From Vibrio methylphosphonaticus (GTDB lineage: Bacteria > Pseudomonadota > Gammaproteobacteria > Enterobacterales > Vibrionaceae): a stretch of DNA of 64,000 nt. The position numbers and the translations under genes were made by a program. The notes beneath the pieces are model-generated. The model was not told the origin of the DNA and searched no databases. It was given only the letters and a program-made list of their open reading frames with translations. The stretch lies in contig NZ_JAMKMS010000021.1 in assembly GCF_023634655.1 (NCBI RefSeq), forward strand, positions 1-64,000, in the 5' to 3' direction. This document shows, piece after piece, positions 1 to 8,457 of the stretch (its first letter is position 1; each line of letters begins with the position of its first letter).

Positions 1-1
1 A

Positions 2-31
2 TGGGCGCTGGAAATCGATGAGGCTGAATAA
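2..31 (+). CDS. 3' end of an unidentified gene
   Basis: Reading from position 2 gives the short tail WALEIDEAE followed by TAA at 29-31. It lies just upstream of a strong terminator and in the correct orientation, so it is probably the last codons of a gene that begins before the window. Nine residues are too few to assign a family. It could also be a chance open frame. Confidence 0.3.
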   Translation, partial: WALEIDEAE

Positions 32-67
32 GGCCTCACTGCTTAATTGCGCGCTTACGTTTAAGTA

Positions 68-92
68 CTAACTCGTGCGAGTCACGAGTTAG
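68..92. repeat. 10-bp perfect inverted repeat
   Basis: CTAACTCGTG (68-77) and CACGAGTTAG (83-92) are perfect complements around a 5-nt loop. There is no T run after it, so it is a hairpin or operator rather than a classical terminator. It sits 36 nt after the stop codon of the left-edge gene. Confidence 0.5.
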
Positions 93-118
93 CGCACACG
101 CTAACGATTAATTCGTAT

Positions 119-155
119 CATTTTTGGTCAGTTGCTTTTGCACTGACCATTTTTC
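119..155. terminator. bidirectional rho-independent terminator
   Basis: GGTCAGT (126-132) pairs with ACTGACC (142-148). It is flanked by a T-rich tract on the right and, on the other strand, by the complement of ATTTTT on the left. It can end both the gene at the left edge and the leftward Lrp-type gene. Confidence 0.75.
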
Positions 156-244
156 TGCATAACAAGTCACATCGAAGACCGCCAATTTTGGAACTTAACT
201 CATCTCTTTTGGCGCGTCATAAAACGCAATCAATGGATAGGTAA

Positions 245-700
245 TCAAGTCACAGGCAATCGGGTTTTACTTTTCACCTGCCCAAACGCAAAACTCGACT
301 CTATCGCCGCAATATTAGGCAACCGAGTCAGTTCTTTACGAATAAACTGCTCATAGGTTTTTAATGAACCACTGACGACATGCAGCAAGTAATCATGATT
401 GCCCGTCATCAAAAAACACTCTAATACCTCATCCAATAACTCAACGTGTTGCTCAAAGCTGCGCATTTGTTCTTCCGTCGGCTTTTCAAGCTTTACCAAT
501 ACAAAGACCGTAATTGGCAGTCCGCAGGATTCTTGATCAACGCTCGCATGGTAGCCTTTTATAATGCCGTTTCTTTCTAATGCGCGCACACGACGTAAAC
601 ATGGTGACGGTGACAAAGACACGCGGTCAGCGAGTTCTTGGTTACTCAATCTCGCATTATTTTGCAGTTCTCGTAAAATTCGCTTATCTATATCATCCAT
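245..700 (-). CDS. Lrp/AsnC family transcriptional regulator
   Basis: The product is a 151-residue DNA-binding regulator of the feast/famine family. Residues 1-60 are the AsnC-type winged helix (MDDIDKRILRELQ start, then LSNQELADRVSLSPSPCLRRV as recognition region). Residues 65-145 form the RAM effector-binding domain with the usual hydrophobic beta-alpha-beta pattern and the GNHDYLL segment. Length and domain order are standard. It is transcribed away from a large PLP enzyme, an arrangement like mdeR-mdeA of Pseudomonas putida, where the regulator controls methionine gamma-lyase. By inference this protein controls the neighbour and itself through the palindrome at 742-754. The ligand cannot be read from the sequence. 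Confidence 0.93.
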   Translation of the reverse strand: MDDIDKRILRELQNNARLSNQELADRVSLSPSPCLRRVRALERNGIIKGYHASVDQESCGLPITVFVLVKLEKPTEEQMRSFEQHVELLDEVLECFLMTGNHDYLLHVVSGSLKTYEQFIRKELTRLPNIAAIESSFAFGQVKSKTRLPVT

Positions 701-741
701 AAACTTTCTCGCAATTATCCATCAATTTTTACCAATTAAAC

Positions 742-754
742 GCAATAATATTGC
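742..754. promoter_or_regulatory. candidate Lrp-type operator
   Basis: GCAATA-A-TATTGC is a perfect 13-bp palindrome. It lies 41 bp before the Lrp-type start codon and 88 bp before the PLP enzyme start. Its AT-rich centre with GC ends resembles AsnC/Lrp-class sites. Confidence 0.5.
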
Positions 755-842
755 TTAACGTTAGTACTAAGAGTGTTAACTCGCAATCATTCGTCACGGA
801 GAATTTCTAGACTTTAAGGAGAACAGTCAAAAGGAACCAGAC

Positions 843-2654
843 ATGAACATCGCCACCCAATTGAGCCCACTAAGAAAAACAACCAAACATGAAAAAGCAC
901 AAACACTCGCCATTGAGCAAGCTAAGCATTTTGGTATCGACCCAAACAGCGAATATGGCACAACGCTGGTCGAGCTCGCGACCACGCTTTATCAAGCAAA
1001 CAGTAAAACTCATGACTTGTGGGCACTGACGATCGATGGTCTTTCTGATCTCGATAAAAGTGACCGAATTGCGTGGTTTAATGCCAAGCGTTTCTTATCT
1101 TTTCAGATTGCAAAAATTCTCGATAATTTGCAAAACCCGATGCGTTCCACATACCAGTCTATTGCCACCAACAATGGTCATTTTGCATCGAAGGGCGCTT
1201 ACCCAATATTCGATAATGTCTCGGCTATATTCTCTGCCAGCCCAGTGATCACACGCACAGCGACCTACTTATTTGCTTGTACTGAATGGATTGAAGATGC
1301 CTTCAATGGTAAAGAACCATTACATGACATTTACTCGCGTTTGCTCAACCCAACGTCTATCGCGTTAGCCAATCATATGGTGGATATTGAAGCGGGTGAA
1401 CGAGCGAATGAATACCTAGCTTGGAACTTCAACTCAGGTATGGCTGCTATCGATGGCTTGTTTAGTCATCTACTAGGTTATGAAGACATCGTGCTCTCTT
1501 CACGCAATATTTATGGTGGATCTTATCAGCTACTAGAAGATTGGTTTGGTAAGTCTTCAAACCTCAATATTGCCGTCGAATGGGTGGGTGGATACGGCGG
1601 TGATGATTTTGCGACGCGCCTAGATGCCATCGCTGAAAAATACGCTGACCGCTTAGCCAATGGGAAAAAAATCTACGTCTATTTAGAGTCTCCGTGTAAT
1701 CCGCACGGCTACGTCTTAGACGTCGCGGCAATCAGCTATGAATCCCACCAAAGAGGCTGGGACGTCATTGTCGATTCGACCGTCGGAACCCCTCTGCTGC
1801 ACCCGGTATTAAAACGCGATGATGCCATGGAGAGACCTGACTTTGTTGTTCATTCATACACGAAAGAGCTGGCAGGTTCAGGCACCACGACAGCGGGGGT
1901 GGTCATCGGACGTAATGAAACCATGTTTGCCCCAAAAGGTGAGGACATTCCGTTCACTAAGCCTAATGGCGAAGCCGTGACTATCCCTTGGAACGAAACC
2001 TTATTTTGGAACGTCTACTACATCAAAGGGGCATTTCTTGATGCTGATAAAGCCTTTGAAGTACTCAACGGCATGAAAACCTACGAGATGAGAGTCATTC
2101 AAAAGACCATTAACACCCTAACCTTAGCCAAGTTATTCGATACGCATCCCGACATCAATGTCTCATGCCCAGCCCTTCCACATAGTGACAATTATGAGCA
2201 CTGCCAACACAATATGTACCTAGGTTTACCGGCCGCGCTGTTTACCATTGATATGGAAGGAAATGGTGATCGCGCCCCGATTAACCGTGACGTGTTTAAA
2301 CAGTTCTTCGACATGCTTGAGCCCGCCATTGGAATGCAAGTGAGTTTAGGACAAACCAATACCGTCGCGCTGTGCCCGGCACTCACCACGCACTCTGAAC
2401 TTAGCGATGAAGCGCTAGCGGAGTCTGGAATAAAACCCACGACCATGCGAATCTCTATTGGACTGGAAGATCCTCGTATGTTCATCGCACATATCATCGA
2501 GGCCGCGAAGTTGTCTATTGACCGCAAACACATGGACTTTTCTAGCCGCTTTCCTTGCCCCGACACCATTGACGAGATCTATATGCAAACCTACATGGAC
2601 GTCCACCAGCGATTTGCCCACAGCTTGCCAAGGTTTACCTCGTTGATTTCGTAG
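843..2654 (+). CDS. PLP-dependent Cys/Met-metabolism (trans-sulfuration) family enzyme
   Basis: The 603-residue protein belongs to the fold-type I PLP enzymes of the cystathionine synthase/lyase group. Visible family marks are YLESPCNPHG (aspartate-side cofactor loop), VIVDSTVGTPLL (cofactor-ring Asp) and HSYTKELAGSGTT, whose Lys is the expected Schiff-base residue. Ordinary members have about 400 residues. This one carries an N-terminal extension of about 150 residues (KHFGIDPNSEYG..., LNPTS) that I do not recognise. The start has AAGGAA at 831-836. The gene is divergent from an Lrp/AsnC regulator, which suggests amino-acid-responsive control and a catabolic role such as sulfur amino-acid cleavage. 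The exact reaction is not determinable. Confidence 0.85.
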   Translation: MNIATQLSPLRKTTKHEKAQTLAIEQAKHFGIDPNSEYGTTLVELATTLYQANSKTHDLWALTIDGLSDLDKSDRIAWFNAKRFLSFQIAKILDNLQNPMRSTYQSIATNNGHFASKGAYPIFDNVSAIFSASPVITRTATYLFACTEWIEDAFNGKEPLHDIYSRLLNPTSIALANHMVDIEAGERANEYLAWNFNSGMAAIDGLFSHLLGYEDIVLSSRNIYGGSYQLLEDWFGKSSNLNIAVEWVGGYGGDDFATRLDAIAEKYADRLANGKKIYVYLESPCNPHGYVLDVAAISYESHQRGWDVIVDSTVGTPLLHPVLKRDDAMERPDFVVHSYTKELAGSGTTTAGVVIGRNETMFAPKGEDIPFTKPNGEAVTIPWNETLFWNVYYIKGAFLDADKAFEVLNGMKTYEMRVIQKTINTLTLAKLFDTHPDINVSCPALPHSDNYEHCQHNMYLGLPAALFTIDMEGNGDRAPINRDVFKQFFDMLEPAIGMQVSLGQTNTVALCPALTTHSELSDEALAESGIKPTTMRISIGLEDPRMFIAHIIEAAKLSIDRKHMDFSSRFPCPDTIDEIYMQTYMDVHQRFAHSLPRFTSLIS

Positions 2655-2789
2655 CCCTATCCCAACAAACAACGGCTGCGTGGGCAACGAAGTCAGTGGC
2701 ACAACCTCGGTCTATCGTATCGATTTCTAGAGCTTCACCCTATAAAGGTTGGGGCTCTATAATCAACATAACACTACACAGCCCCTCCC

Positions 2790-2813
2790 CCCCTTGATGC
2801 CACTATCAAGGGG
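2790..2813. terminator. 9-bp stem-loop after the PLP enzyme gene
   Basis: CCCCTTGAT (2790-2798) pairs perfectly with ATCAAGGGG (2805-2813). No T tract follows. It is probably a transcript-end or mRNA-stability hairpin in the gap before the oxygenase gene. Confidence 0.45.
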
Positions 2814-2916
2814 ACTATCACCCTCTTCTACCGTGACGATAACAAACCTGAATTGATAGCAGTCTTAGTTTTCTCTATAAAGCGCCCTCCTGTTTCTGAC
2901 AACCACGGCGCCAATC

Positions 2917-3519
2917 ATGCAAAAGCTTATCGACACCTTAGACTCCCAAGGTTATTACATCTGGGATGACTTTCTCTCTCCAGAACAAGTAGACGCACTG
3001 AAAGCGTGTTTGCCTGAAAATTGGAAAAAAGCCTGTATTGGCCGAAACGATGAAGAAGTGCGAGAAAGCGCAATTCGCAGTGATAAGATCTGTTGGCTAT
3101 CCAAGGATCTTGGCGAGCCCGTGCAACAATTTTTAAGCAAGATGGAAATGATTCGCCAAGCCGCCAATCAAAACTTCTTTCTCGGCTTATTTGAATACGA
3201 AGCGCATTTCGCAAAATATGAAAAGGGCGACTTTTACCAAAAACACCTAGACTGCTTTCGTGACAACGAAAACCGTCGTCTCACGACCGTATTTTATATG
3301 AATGATGAATGGTCAAAAGAGGATGGTGGTGACTTAGTCGTTTACGATCTTGATGACAACGAGCTCACCCGTATTACGCCAAAATCCGGACGTTTACTGG
3401 TTTTCTTCTCGGAGCAATTTCCGCATGAAGTTCTTCCTACTCACCGTGAGCGATTTAGCATTGCTGGCTGGTTTAGAACGAATGGCGTGAAAGATAACCA
3501 ACTCGATATTGCCAACTAG
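2917..3519 (+). CDS. 2OG-Fe(II) oxygenase family protein
   Basis: The 200-residue protein has the prolyl-4-hydroxylase-type double-stranded beta-helix pattern. FYQKHLDCF supplies the iron-binding HxD. PHEVLPTHRERFSIAGWF supplies the distal His and the Arg that binds 2-oxoglutarate. RLTTVFYMNDEW and GRLLVFF are core strands. This implies an iron- and 2-oxoglutarate-dependent hydroxylase, probably cytoplasmic because no signal peptide is present. It stands alone between two hairpins, so context does not name the substrate. Length fits the SM-20/PKHD-like bacterial group. Confidence 0.85.
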   Translation: MQKLIDTLDSQGYYIWDDFLSPEQVDALKACLPENWKKACIGRNDEEVRESAIRSDKICWLSKDLGEPVQQFLSKMEMIRQAANQNFFLGLFEYEAHFAKYEKGDFYQKHLDCFRDNENRRLTTVFYMNDEWSKEDGGDLVVYDLDDNELTRITPKSGRLLVFFSEQFPHEVLPTHRERFSIAGWFRTNGVKDNQLDIAN

Positions 3520-3530
3520 CATTTACCTTC

Positions 3531-3568
3531 TCCTATTCGACCTTCTTGTCACTGACGGTCGAATAGGA
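3531..3568. terminator. 12-bp perfect stem-loop after oxygenase gene
   Basis: TCCTATTCGACC (3531-3542) pairs with GGTCGAATAGGA (3557-3568) around a 14-nt loop, 11 nt after the stop codon. There is no strong T run on the + strand, but position and stem length support a transcript-end function. Confidence 0.6.
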
Positions 3569-4026
3569 TGCTTACCACGAACAATACACTCTCATTCTTT
3601 ACTTACAAGGCTAGCTTTGAAGTTCAAACCATCCCCCCTGTGCTTTCCGCCCTTTTGATTCTTCTATACTGAGTTTTGGTTTCGCCCGTTTACTATTGAT
3701 TACTTACTACCTTTTTACGACTAGCTAAAAATAATTGCTCCACGAGTCAGAAAGTAACCCTTTCGGATTATTTTTTTAATTGTTATTGAGAAGTGTCCGC
3801 TAACGGATATTTCTTGTACAACGTTGCTTCTATACTACTTTCAACATCAAGGCATGAGTACAAAACGCTCTACAGCGTAAGCAAAGCGGATACAAGGTGA
3901 CTATACTTCAAGGTAGACAGTATACTTCTTTATAAATCAGCCAGTTCAGTGACGAGCTAAAGATTGAACTCGCGATGGTAGATTGTGATAGAGAAAATAG
4001 CGTTGATGAATAGTGGCGAGGAAAGC
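3569..4026. other. long intergenic region upstream of Crp-like gene
   Basis: I see no convincing gene here. It contains the palindrome TCCG-CTAA-CGGA at 3796-3807, a repeated TATACTTC motif around 3903-3930, and AT-rich stretches that probably hold the promoter of the downstream regulator. The upstream in-frame GTG at 3985 has no ribosome-binding site. Confidence 0.4.
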
Positions 4027-4731
4027 ATGACCGACAATGTAGACAGTCAAAACCTAAGGTGGACGACGGAGCTTTCTTCGGCTTTAAAACAACAATTAGT
4101 CACACTCGCTAAGCGAAAACAGGTTGTAGAGCGGGATTTAGATAACTCTCGCCTAATTAATCAAGGCGTTAACTTTCTTGAACAAGGCACGTTGGCTGTA
4201 TGTATTCAAACACCAAATTTAAAAACTGCAAATTGTATTATTATCGGCAAAGGTGGTTGGTTTGGAAACTATATTGATAGTACATCGTCGTTGTCGTCAT
4301 TTGTTTTTATCGAAATAGAACCATGCACAGTGGTGAACTTTAATAACGAGCAATTAAGAGACATTACCAAAAGTAGTCATGAAATATACAAATGGTTTTA
4401 TTCGCTCACCTTTGAATCACGAGCGAAATGGCTACAAAGCCAACTAATAAACAGTGAAGCCCTTAACGTTAGAGTGGTTTATCAGATCCTAGAAATTTTG
4501 GCACACTTAGATCAACATCGAACCTGCAATGAAATCGCTATCTCGCAACAGCAACTCAGTGAGATGACGGGTATTGCTAGACAACGGGTCAATGAAGTCA
4601 TGAAACAGCTTGAACGAGCGCGCCTTGTTGAGCTTAATCGAAGTAAGATCATCATTAATGATGTTTCGCAATTATCAAACCAACTGGATGGTATTGACCT
4701 AAGTATTAGAGACCCTCGCCACTTTCTCTAA
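4027..4731 (+). CDS. Crp/Fnr-like transcriptional regulator
   Basis: The start at 4027 is preferred over an in-frame GTG at 3985 because GAGGAA lies just upstream; the product is 234 residues. The middle (GTLAVCIQTPN ... GGWFGNYID ... EPCTVVNF) resembles the double-stranded beta-helix of cyclic-nucleotide-binding regulators. The C-terminus (ISQQQLSEMTGIARQRVNEV, then LVELNRSKIIIND) is a clear Crp-type helix-turn-helix and wing. No Fnr-type cysteine cluster is visible. The sensory domain is divergent, so the ligand may not be a cyclic nucleotide. A small unknown gene follows 70 bp downstream and may be co-transcribed. Confidence 0.78.
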   Translation: MTDNVDSQNLRWTTELSSALKQQLVTLAKRKQVVERDLDNSRLINQGVNFLEQGTLAVCIQTPNLKTANCIIIGKGGWFGNYIDSTSSLSSFVFIEIEPCTVVNFNNEQLRDITKSSHEIYKWFYSLTFESRAKWLQSQLINSEALNVRVVYQILEILAHLDQHRTCNEIAISQQQLSEMTGIARQRVNEVMKQLERARLVELNRSKIIINDVSQLSNQLDGIDLSIRDPRHFL

Positions 4732-4801
4732 GCACTAATTGACATTAAAGACGCTTATCAGGATGACACCTGAGGGCTACGTATAACCATAGGAAAATAA
4801 C

Positions 4802-5155
4802 ATGCCATATATCTATTCAATCGAAATCAAGACCGATGCACAAGATGACGTAAATAAAAAGTTTCGGGATAGCCAATTAAAAGGAGAAGTCATTGTTGAT
4901 GAAATAGGCCATATTTATATTTGTCCACAAATCAGTAATAAGATCTGGTGCACGTCCCCTAAATCGAACCAACTTACCACTGCATTTGACTCGCAGTGGG
5001 ATCAAGTGATTAAAGATACGTTAGATTATATGACCAGCCATTATTCCGTTACTGCGAACAGCCCAAAACCAAGATGGCGACATATCCTCAAACCATTTCG
5101 ATGCCCAAGGATGGCTTTATATATCAAAAGCCGCGATCTTTTTCTCACTAAATGA
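4802..5155 (+). CDS. conserved-looking hypothetical protein
   Basis: The 117-residue protein has no motif I recognise. It is soluble, lacks a signal peptide, and has a basic C-terminal third (KPRWRHILKPFRCPRM). The start has AGGAAAATA just upstream. It follows the Crp-like gene in the same direction and precedes a lipoprotein gene, so it may share a transcript with the regulator. Its function is unknown. Confidence 0.6.
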   Translation: MPYIYSIEIKTDAQDDVNKKFRDSQLKGEVIVDEIGHIYICPQISNKIWCTSPKSNQLTTAFDSQWDQVIKDTLDYMTSHYSVTANSPKPRWRHILKPFRCPRMALYIKSRDLFLTK

Positions 5156-5208
5156 CCACGCTTTTGCCTCACCTTGCTTTTACCTTTTATTAATTCGAGA
5201 ACAACACT

Positions 5209-5991
5209 ATGCATAATTTTCGCTCATTCGACATTTTTGTACTGCTTACCACTAGCCTATTTCTTTATGGCTGTGGCGGTGGAAGCAGTGACGGCGGAGT
5301 GAACGTGACACCTGACATTGATGGATTCAAGGTGCGACAAGATCTGCATGTCTTCGATTATGTCTATGGCGGAAGTGACTTTTCAGTGGCGCATGTCATT
5401 GCCTACAGCAATGAAAACCACCAGCAAACCCTAACTGAACCACACATATTGTTTAGTAGCAGTGCGCGCTCAACTATTTCTTACTATTTTAATACGTTAA
5501 ACAATCAAGAAATCACCATTGCACTGCTTGACCGCAATACACAACTCGTGAAAGCAAGCACGCAAATTATTGCCGACGCAGAACAACCTTATTGGGTCTT
5601 TGCTTTTGGCGATAGCAGCACTAATAACTATTCACTGTATACCGTCCCAAGACCGGTTGTGACTCAATCTGAACAGACGGTACCCGTATTTGTCATCGAT
5701 GCGTCTACGCCTAATCAACACACTGCATCGGACCTTTATCTCAATGGCACTCAAATCATCCAAGGGCTTGAAGGAAAAACACTGTCACAACCACTGACTG
5801 TGCCAAAGCACGCAGGAAGTTTAACACTAGAATTGAAAAGAGAAGGACAGCTAAGTATTCAATGCCTTAATGTTCAAGCGACTAATTATCAAGCGATTGA
5901 TGATACCTATGTTAACTGGCAAGAAAGTGCTTGGTTAATTGTCTTTTCAGCAGACCGTCATTGCCATATTAAACCCATCAATTGGCAATAA
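5209..5991 (+). CDS. putative surface/periplasmic lipoprotein with Gly-Ser linker
   Basis: Residues 1-22 form a lipoprotein signal peptide ending in the lipobox LYGC. A GGGSSDGG linker follows, a pattern common on lipoproteins of marine gammaproteobacteria. The rest of the 260-residue product is rich in beta-prone, Asn/Thr-containing segments with repeated strand-like stretches (PYWVFAFGDSSTN, VPVFVIDASTPN). That suggests beta-sandwich repeats, possibly DUF4397-like, but the call is uncertain. It ends convergently with napH across a hairpin. The same linker occurs in the lipoprotein at 36332. Confidence 0.7.
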   Translation: MHNFRSFDIFVLLTTSLFLYGCGGGSSDGGVNVTPDIDGFKVRQDLHVFDYVYGGSDFSVAHVIAYSNENHQQTLTEPHILFSSSARSTISYYFNTLNNQEITIALLDRNTQLVKASTQIIADAEQPYWVFAFGDSSTNNYSLYTVPRPVVTQSEQTVPVFVIDASTPNQHTASDLYLNGTQIIQGLEGKTLSQPLTVPKHAGSLTLELKREGQLSIQCLNVQATNYQAIDDTYVNWQESAWLIVFSADRHCHIKPINWQ

Positions 5992-6032
5992 ATTAATTAT
6001 GGGTAATAGACTATCTAAGGCTGGAGCAAATA

Positions 6033-6073
6033 CTACCCGACACGAATAGAGCCCATCGGCTCTTGCCGGGTAG
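6033..6073. terminator. nested hairpin between convergent genes
   Basis: The outer stem is CTACCCG (6033-6039) with CGGGTAG (6067-6073). The inner stem is AGAGCC (6048-6053) with GGCTCT (6058-6063). It lies between the convergent lipoprotein and napH genes and can serve both strands. Confidence 0.6.
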
Positions 6074-6094
6074 CTGTCTGATACCGTGATACGG

Positions 6095-6940
6095 TTAATC
6101 AGCTTTAGGTTTGACCTTGAACTCCAACACGTTGAGTGCACAGACATCAATACAGCGCCCACAACTGATACAGTCCTGACTCATGACACGGCGATCGCCT
6201 TCTTTAAGAGGCTGTCGAAGCACTTCTGGCTCAGGGCATACGTTGTAGCAATCCATGCATTTGGTGCACGCCTCTCGATGGGTGGCGGTGATACGGATTA
6301 CGCTTTTACGACCGATGACACCATAAGTCGCACCTAATGGGCAAAGGTGCCCGCACCAACCATGCTCAACCAATACTAAGTCTAGTAAAAACACTAATAC
6401 GATAAGTATCCAACCGGCCCCCATACCAAACACCAGCCCACGATGCAGCGTCGCAACCGGGTCTACCCAAGCCCATAACAATGAACCAGAGGCAGCACTG
6501 CCAAGTAATATTACAGGGATCAGCCAATAACGAATCTTTGGTGACCATTTATAACTGGCTTTTAGATTTAACTTTCTTCTTAACCATGCCGCTAAATCCG
6601 TCACCAAATTTAAAGGACATACCCATGCACAAAACGCTCTTGGCGCAATGACCATGTAAAACGCAATAACAATCGTCACACCTATTAAGGCATTCACTTC
6701 CGGCCAATGCCCTGTTGCTAAGGTTTGAAGCACCAATAACGGGTCACTAAGTGGAATGGTATCAAATAACAGGCTGGATGAGAGATTGCCCTTTAACACA
6801 CCCCATGTCGGACCAATCATAAATAGCGCAATAATAGACACCTGACAGATACGTCTTAGAAGCAAAAAACGATGCGCTTTCCACCAGCCAAGTTCGCGAA
6901 TGGCATCTTTACCGGCATTTTTAGCGAGATTTTTAGCCAT
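6095..6940 (-). CDS. napH: NapH-type quinol dehydrogenase membrane subunit
   Basis: This 281-residue membrane ferredoxin has four hydrophobic segments. The conserved RAFCAWVCPLNLVTD motif follows the second pair, and two C-terminal [4Fe-4S] sites follow (CTKCMDCYNVCPEPE and CISCGRCIDVCALNVLEF). In the Nap system NapH takes electrons from quinol and passes them through NapG to the periplasmic side. The gene starts 2 nt after napG ends, so the two are translationally linked. No napF, napD, napA, napB or napC is nearby, so the pair is an orphan here and may serve a reductase encoded elsewhere. Confidence 0.9.
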   Translation of the reverse strand: MAKNLAKNAGKDAIRELGWWKAHRFLLLRRICQVSIIALFMIGPTWGVLKGNLSSSLLFDTIPLSDPLLVLQTLATGHWPEVNALIGVTIVIAFYMVIAPRAFCAWVCPLNLVTDLAAWLRRKLNLKASYKWSPKIRYWLIPVILLGSAASGSLLWAWVDPVATLHRGLVFGMGAGWILIVLVFLLDLVLVEHGWCGHLCPLGATYGVIGRKSVIRITATHREACTKCMDCYNVCPEPEVLRQPLKEGDRRVMSQDCISCGRCIDVCALNVLEFKVKPKAD

Positions 6941-6942
6941 GA

Positions 6943-7710
6943 CTATTTTCTCCCATCATTAATGCGGATATGCTCACTCGGCGCTATCTCTGGCGTTTCA
7001 GGAAATGTACCGTCTCGCAGCTCCACATTTTCTTCCCAACCGAGTTGGTAGTGATCGCCCATATAGCCTTTGGCTAACTCGATAGGCACCACTTTGATGA
7101 CCGGGACTTCCGTCACACACGCTTGTTCGCATTTTCCACACCCTGTGCAAGCGTTGGAATGTACGGTAGGGATAAACTTGGCGTGGTATCCCGTACGCTG
7201 ATTGCGAATCGGCTCCAGAGTGATCGCCTCATCAATCAAAGGACACACCCGATAACACACATCACAGCGAAGACCTTGCCAGTTAAGACACTCTTCATGA
7301 TCGATGAGTACCGCAAGTCCCATACGAGAGTCATCAATGTTCGTTAATGCATGATCAAGGGCGCCACTTGGGCATGCGACGACACAGGGAATGTCGTCAC
7401 ACATCTCACAAGGAATATCTCTTGCGGTAAAGTAAGGGGTGCCAGAGGCGACAGGCGACAGTAACGTCGCCAATTTAAGCGTATCGTACGGACAAGCTTG
7501 AACGCACAACCCGCAGCGCAAACAGGCTTCATCAAATTGATTGCCTTCCAGCGCACCCGGAGGGCGAATAGGCACGCCACCACTGGTTTTGGCTTGACCT
7601 TGTTTAGATTGCAGTCCTAGTAATGTAGCGGCTGCGCCCACACCAACTGCGGTTCTGGTGGCATCTCTTAAGAATCGTCGGCGGCTTTCCGACATTTTCG
7701 AACGTGACAT
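6943..7710 (-). CDS. napG: NapG-type ferredoxin, Tat-exported
   Basis: The 255-residue protein starts with a twin-arginine signal ([12 protein letters not shown], hydrophobic [13 protein letters not shown]). Four iron-sulfur motifs follow: [52 protein letters not shown] and [16 protein letters not shown]. This is the layout of NapG, the periplasmic partner of NapH. The two form a quinol oxidation module in nitrate and related respiration. A perfect FNR box lies 117 bp upstream, which fits induction in low oxygen. Confidence 0.92.
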   Translation of the reverse strand: MSRSKMSESRRRFLRDATRTAVGVGAAATLLGLQSKQGQAKTSGGVPIRPPGALEGNQFDEACLRCGLCVQACPYDTLKLATLLSPVASGTPYFTARDIPCEMCDDIPCVVACPSGALDHALTNIDDSRMGLAVLIDHEECLNWQGLRCDVCYRVCPLIDEAITLEPIRNQRTGYHAKFIPTVHSNACTGCGKCEQACVTEVPVIKVVPIELAKGYMGDHYQLGWEENVELRDGTFPETPEIAPSEHIRINDGRK

Positions 7711-7827
7711 CGCAATTGCCTCAACTACGCTCAGTCATTCACGTGAGCTATGCGTTCAACTTATGCCATAAATCTAATGTGGTTTAATTCGATTAACATT
7801 ACTCTTTTTGGTAATACATGAGGTAGC

Positions 7828-7841
7828 TTGATTTACATCAA
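7828..7841 (-). promoter_or_regulatory. FNR box upstream of napGH
   Basis: TTGATTTACATCAA matches the FNR consensus TTGATnnnnATCAA at every fixed base. A plausible -10 element (TAATGT on the minus strand, 7796-7801) places the box close to the class II activator position. Confidence 0.75.
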
Positions 7842-8022
7842 GATAGTCGGGTCACTTTGATCACACTGCTGACATTTTTACGATCCATAGACCCGCCACA
7901 ACGTCAGATTTATTAACGTACTATTAAATTATAGCCGTTAACGTCGTCGTTATCGGCACCACGTTGTGACTGATGAGCTTTCGATGTCACTTAACCTTTA
8001 GTATCAGAATATTACTCAGTGA
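7842..8022. other. remainder of the napG-bactofilin intergenic region
   Basis: I see no gene. A CRP-like half site (TGTGATCAAAGTGA on the minus strand, near 7855-7870) lies beside the FNR box. The rest has no recognisable element. Confidence 0.4.
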
Positions 8023-8457
8023 CTAGGCCGTTTTTATGCCGCGCTCTTTCGCGGTGTTGTTGGTATCCACCCCTTTCTTCGCACTCAGTTCAACAATCTC
8101 TGTTTCAGCCAGTTCTGCCGTTTCGCCAAAGAATTTACCACCGGTTTCAATGCTAAGATTATTGCTCCACACTCTGCCTTTTACTCTACCATTCGACAAA
8201 ATTTGGATATGTTCAGCATGACAATCTCCTTCAAATAATCCATTGACGATAATATGCTTAGCGAAGACTTCCCCTTTTACACGCCCAGATTCAGCGATGA
8301 TAATCGCCCCTTCGACATTCACTTGCCCATCTAAAAACCCATCCACTTGAATGTCATTTTCTAGTTTGAGTTTTCCGCTAATAGTACAGCCTTTGGCAAT
8401 GAGAGTTGTAGTTGTTGCGCGGCTCGTTGTTCCACTGTTTTTACTAAAGATTCCCAT
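8023..8457 (-). CDS. bactofilin (polymer-forming cytoskeletal protein)
   Basis: The 144-residue protein has the bactofilin/DUF583 core at residues 18-115. It is a right-handed beta-helix made of short repeats with alternating hydrophobics (GCTISGKLKLENDIQVDG, FLDGQVNVEGAIIIAESG, RVKGEVFAKHIIVNG). Polar tails at both ends are typical. Bactofilins assemble into membrane-associated filaments that position cell-wall enzymes. The gene directly follows, and overlaps, an M23 peptidase gene; this pairing is known for CcmA/bactofilin and LytM-type endopeptidases. The overlap is 97 bp and out of frame. Confidence 0.93.
   Translation of the reverse strand: MGIFSKNSGTTSRATTTTLIAKGCTISGKLKLENDIQVDGFLDGQVNVEGAIIIAESGRVKGEVFAKHIIVNGLFEGDCHAEHIQILSNGRVKGRVWSNNLSIETGGKFFGETAELAETEIVELSAKKGVDTNNTAKERGIKTA

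Noticed and set aside
3796-3807. TCCG-CTAA-CGGA palindrome as an operator of the Crp-like gene
   Set aside because: Arms are only 4 bp and it is more than 200 bp from the start; too weak to report as a site.
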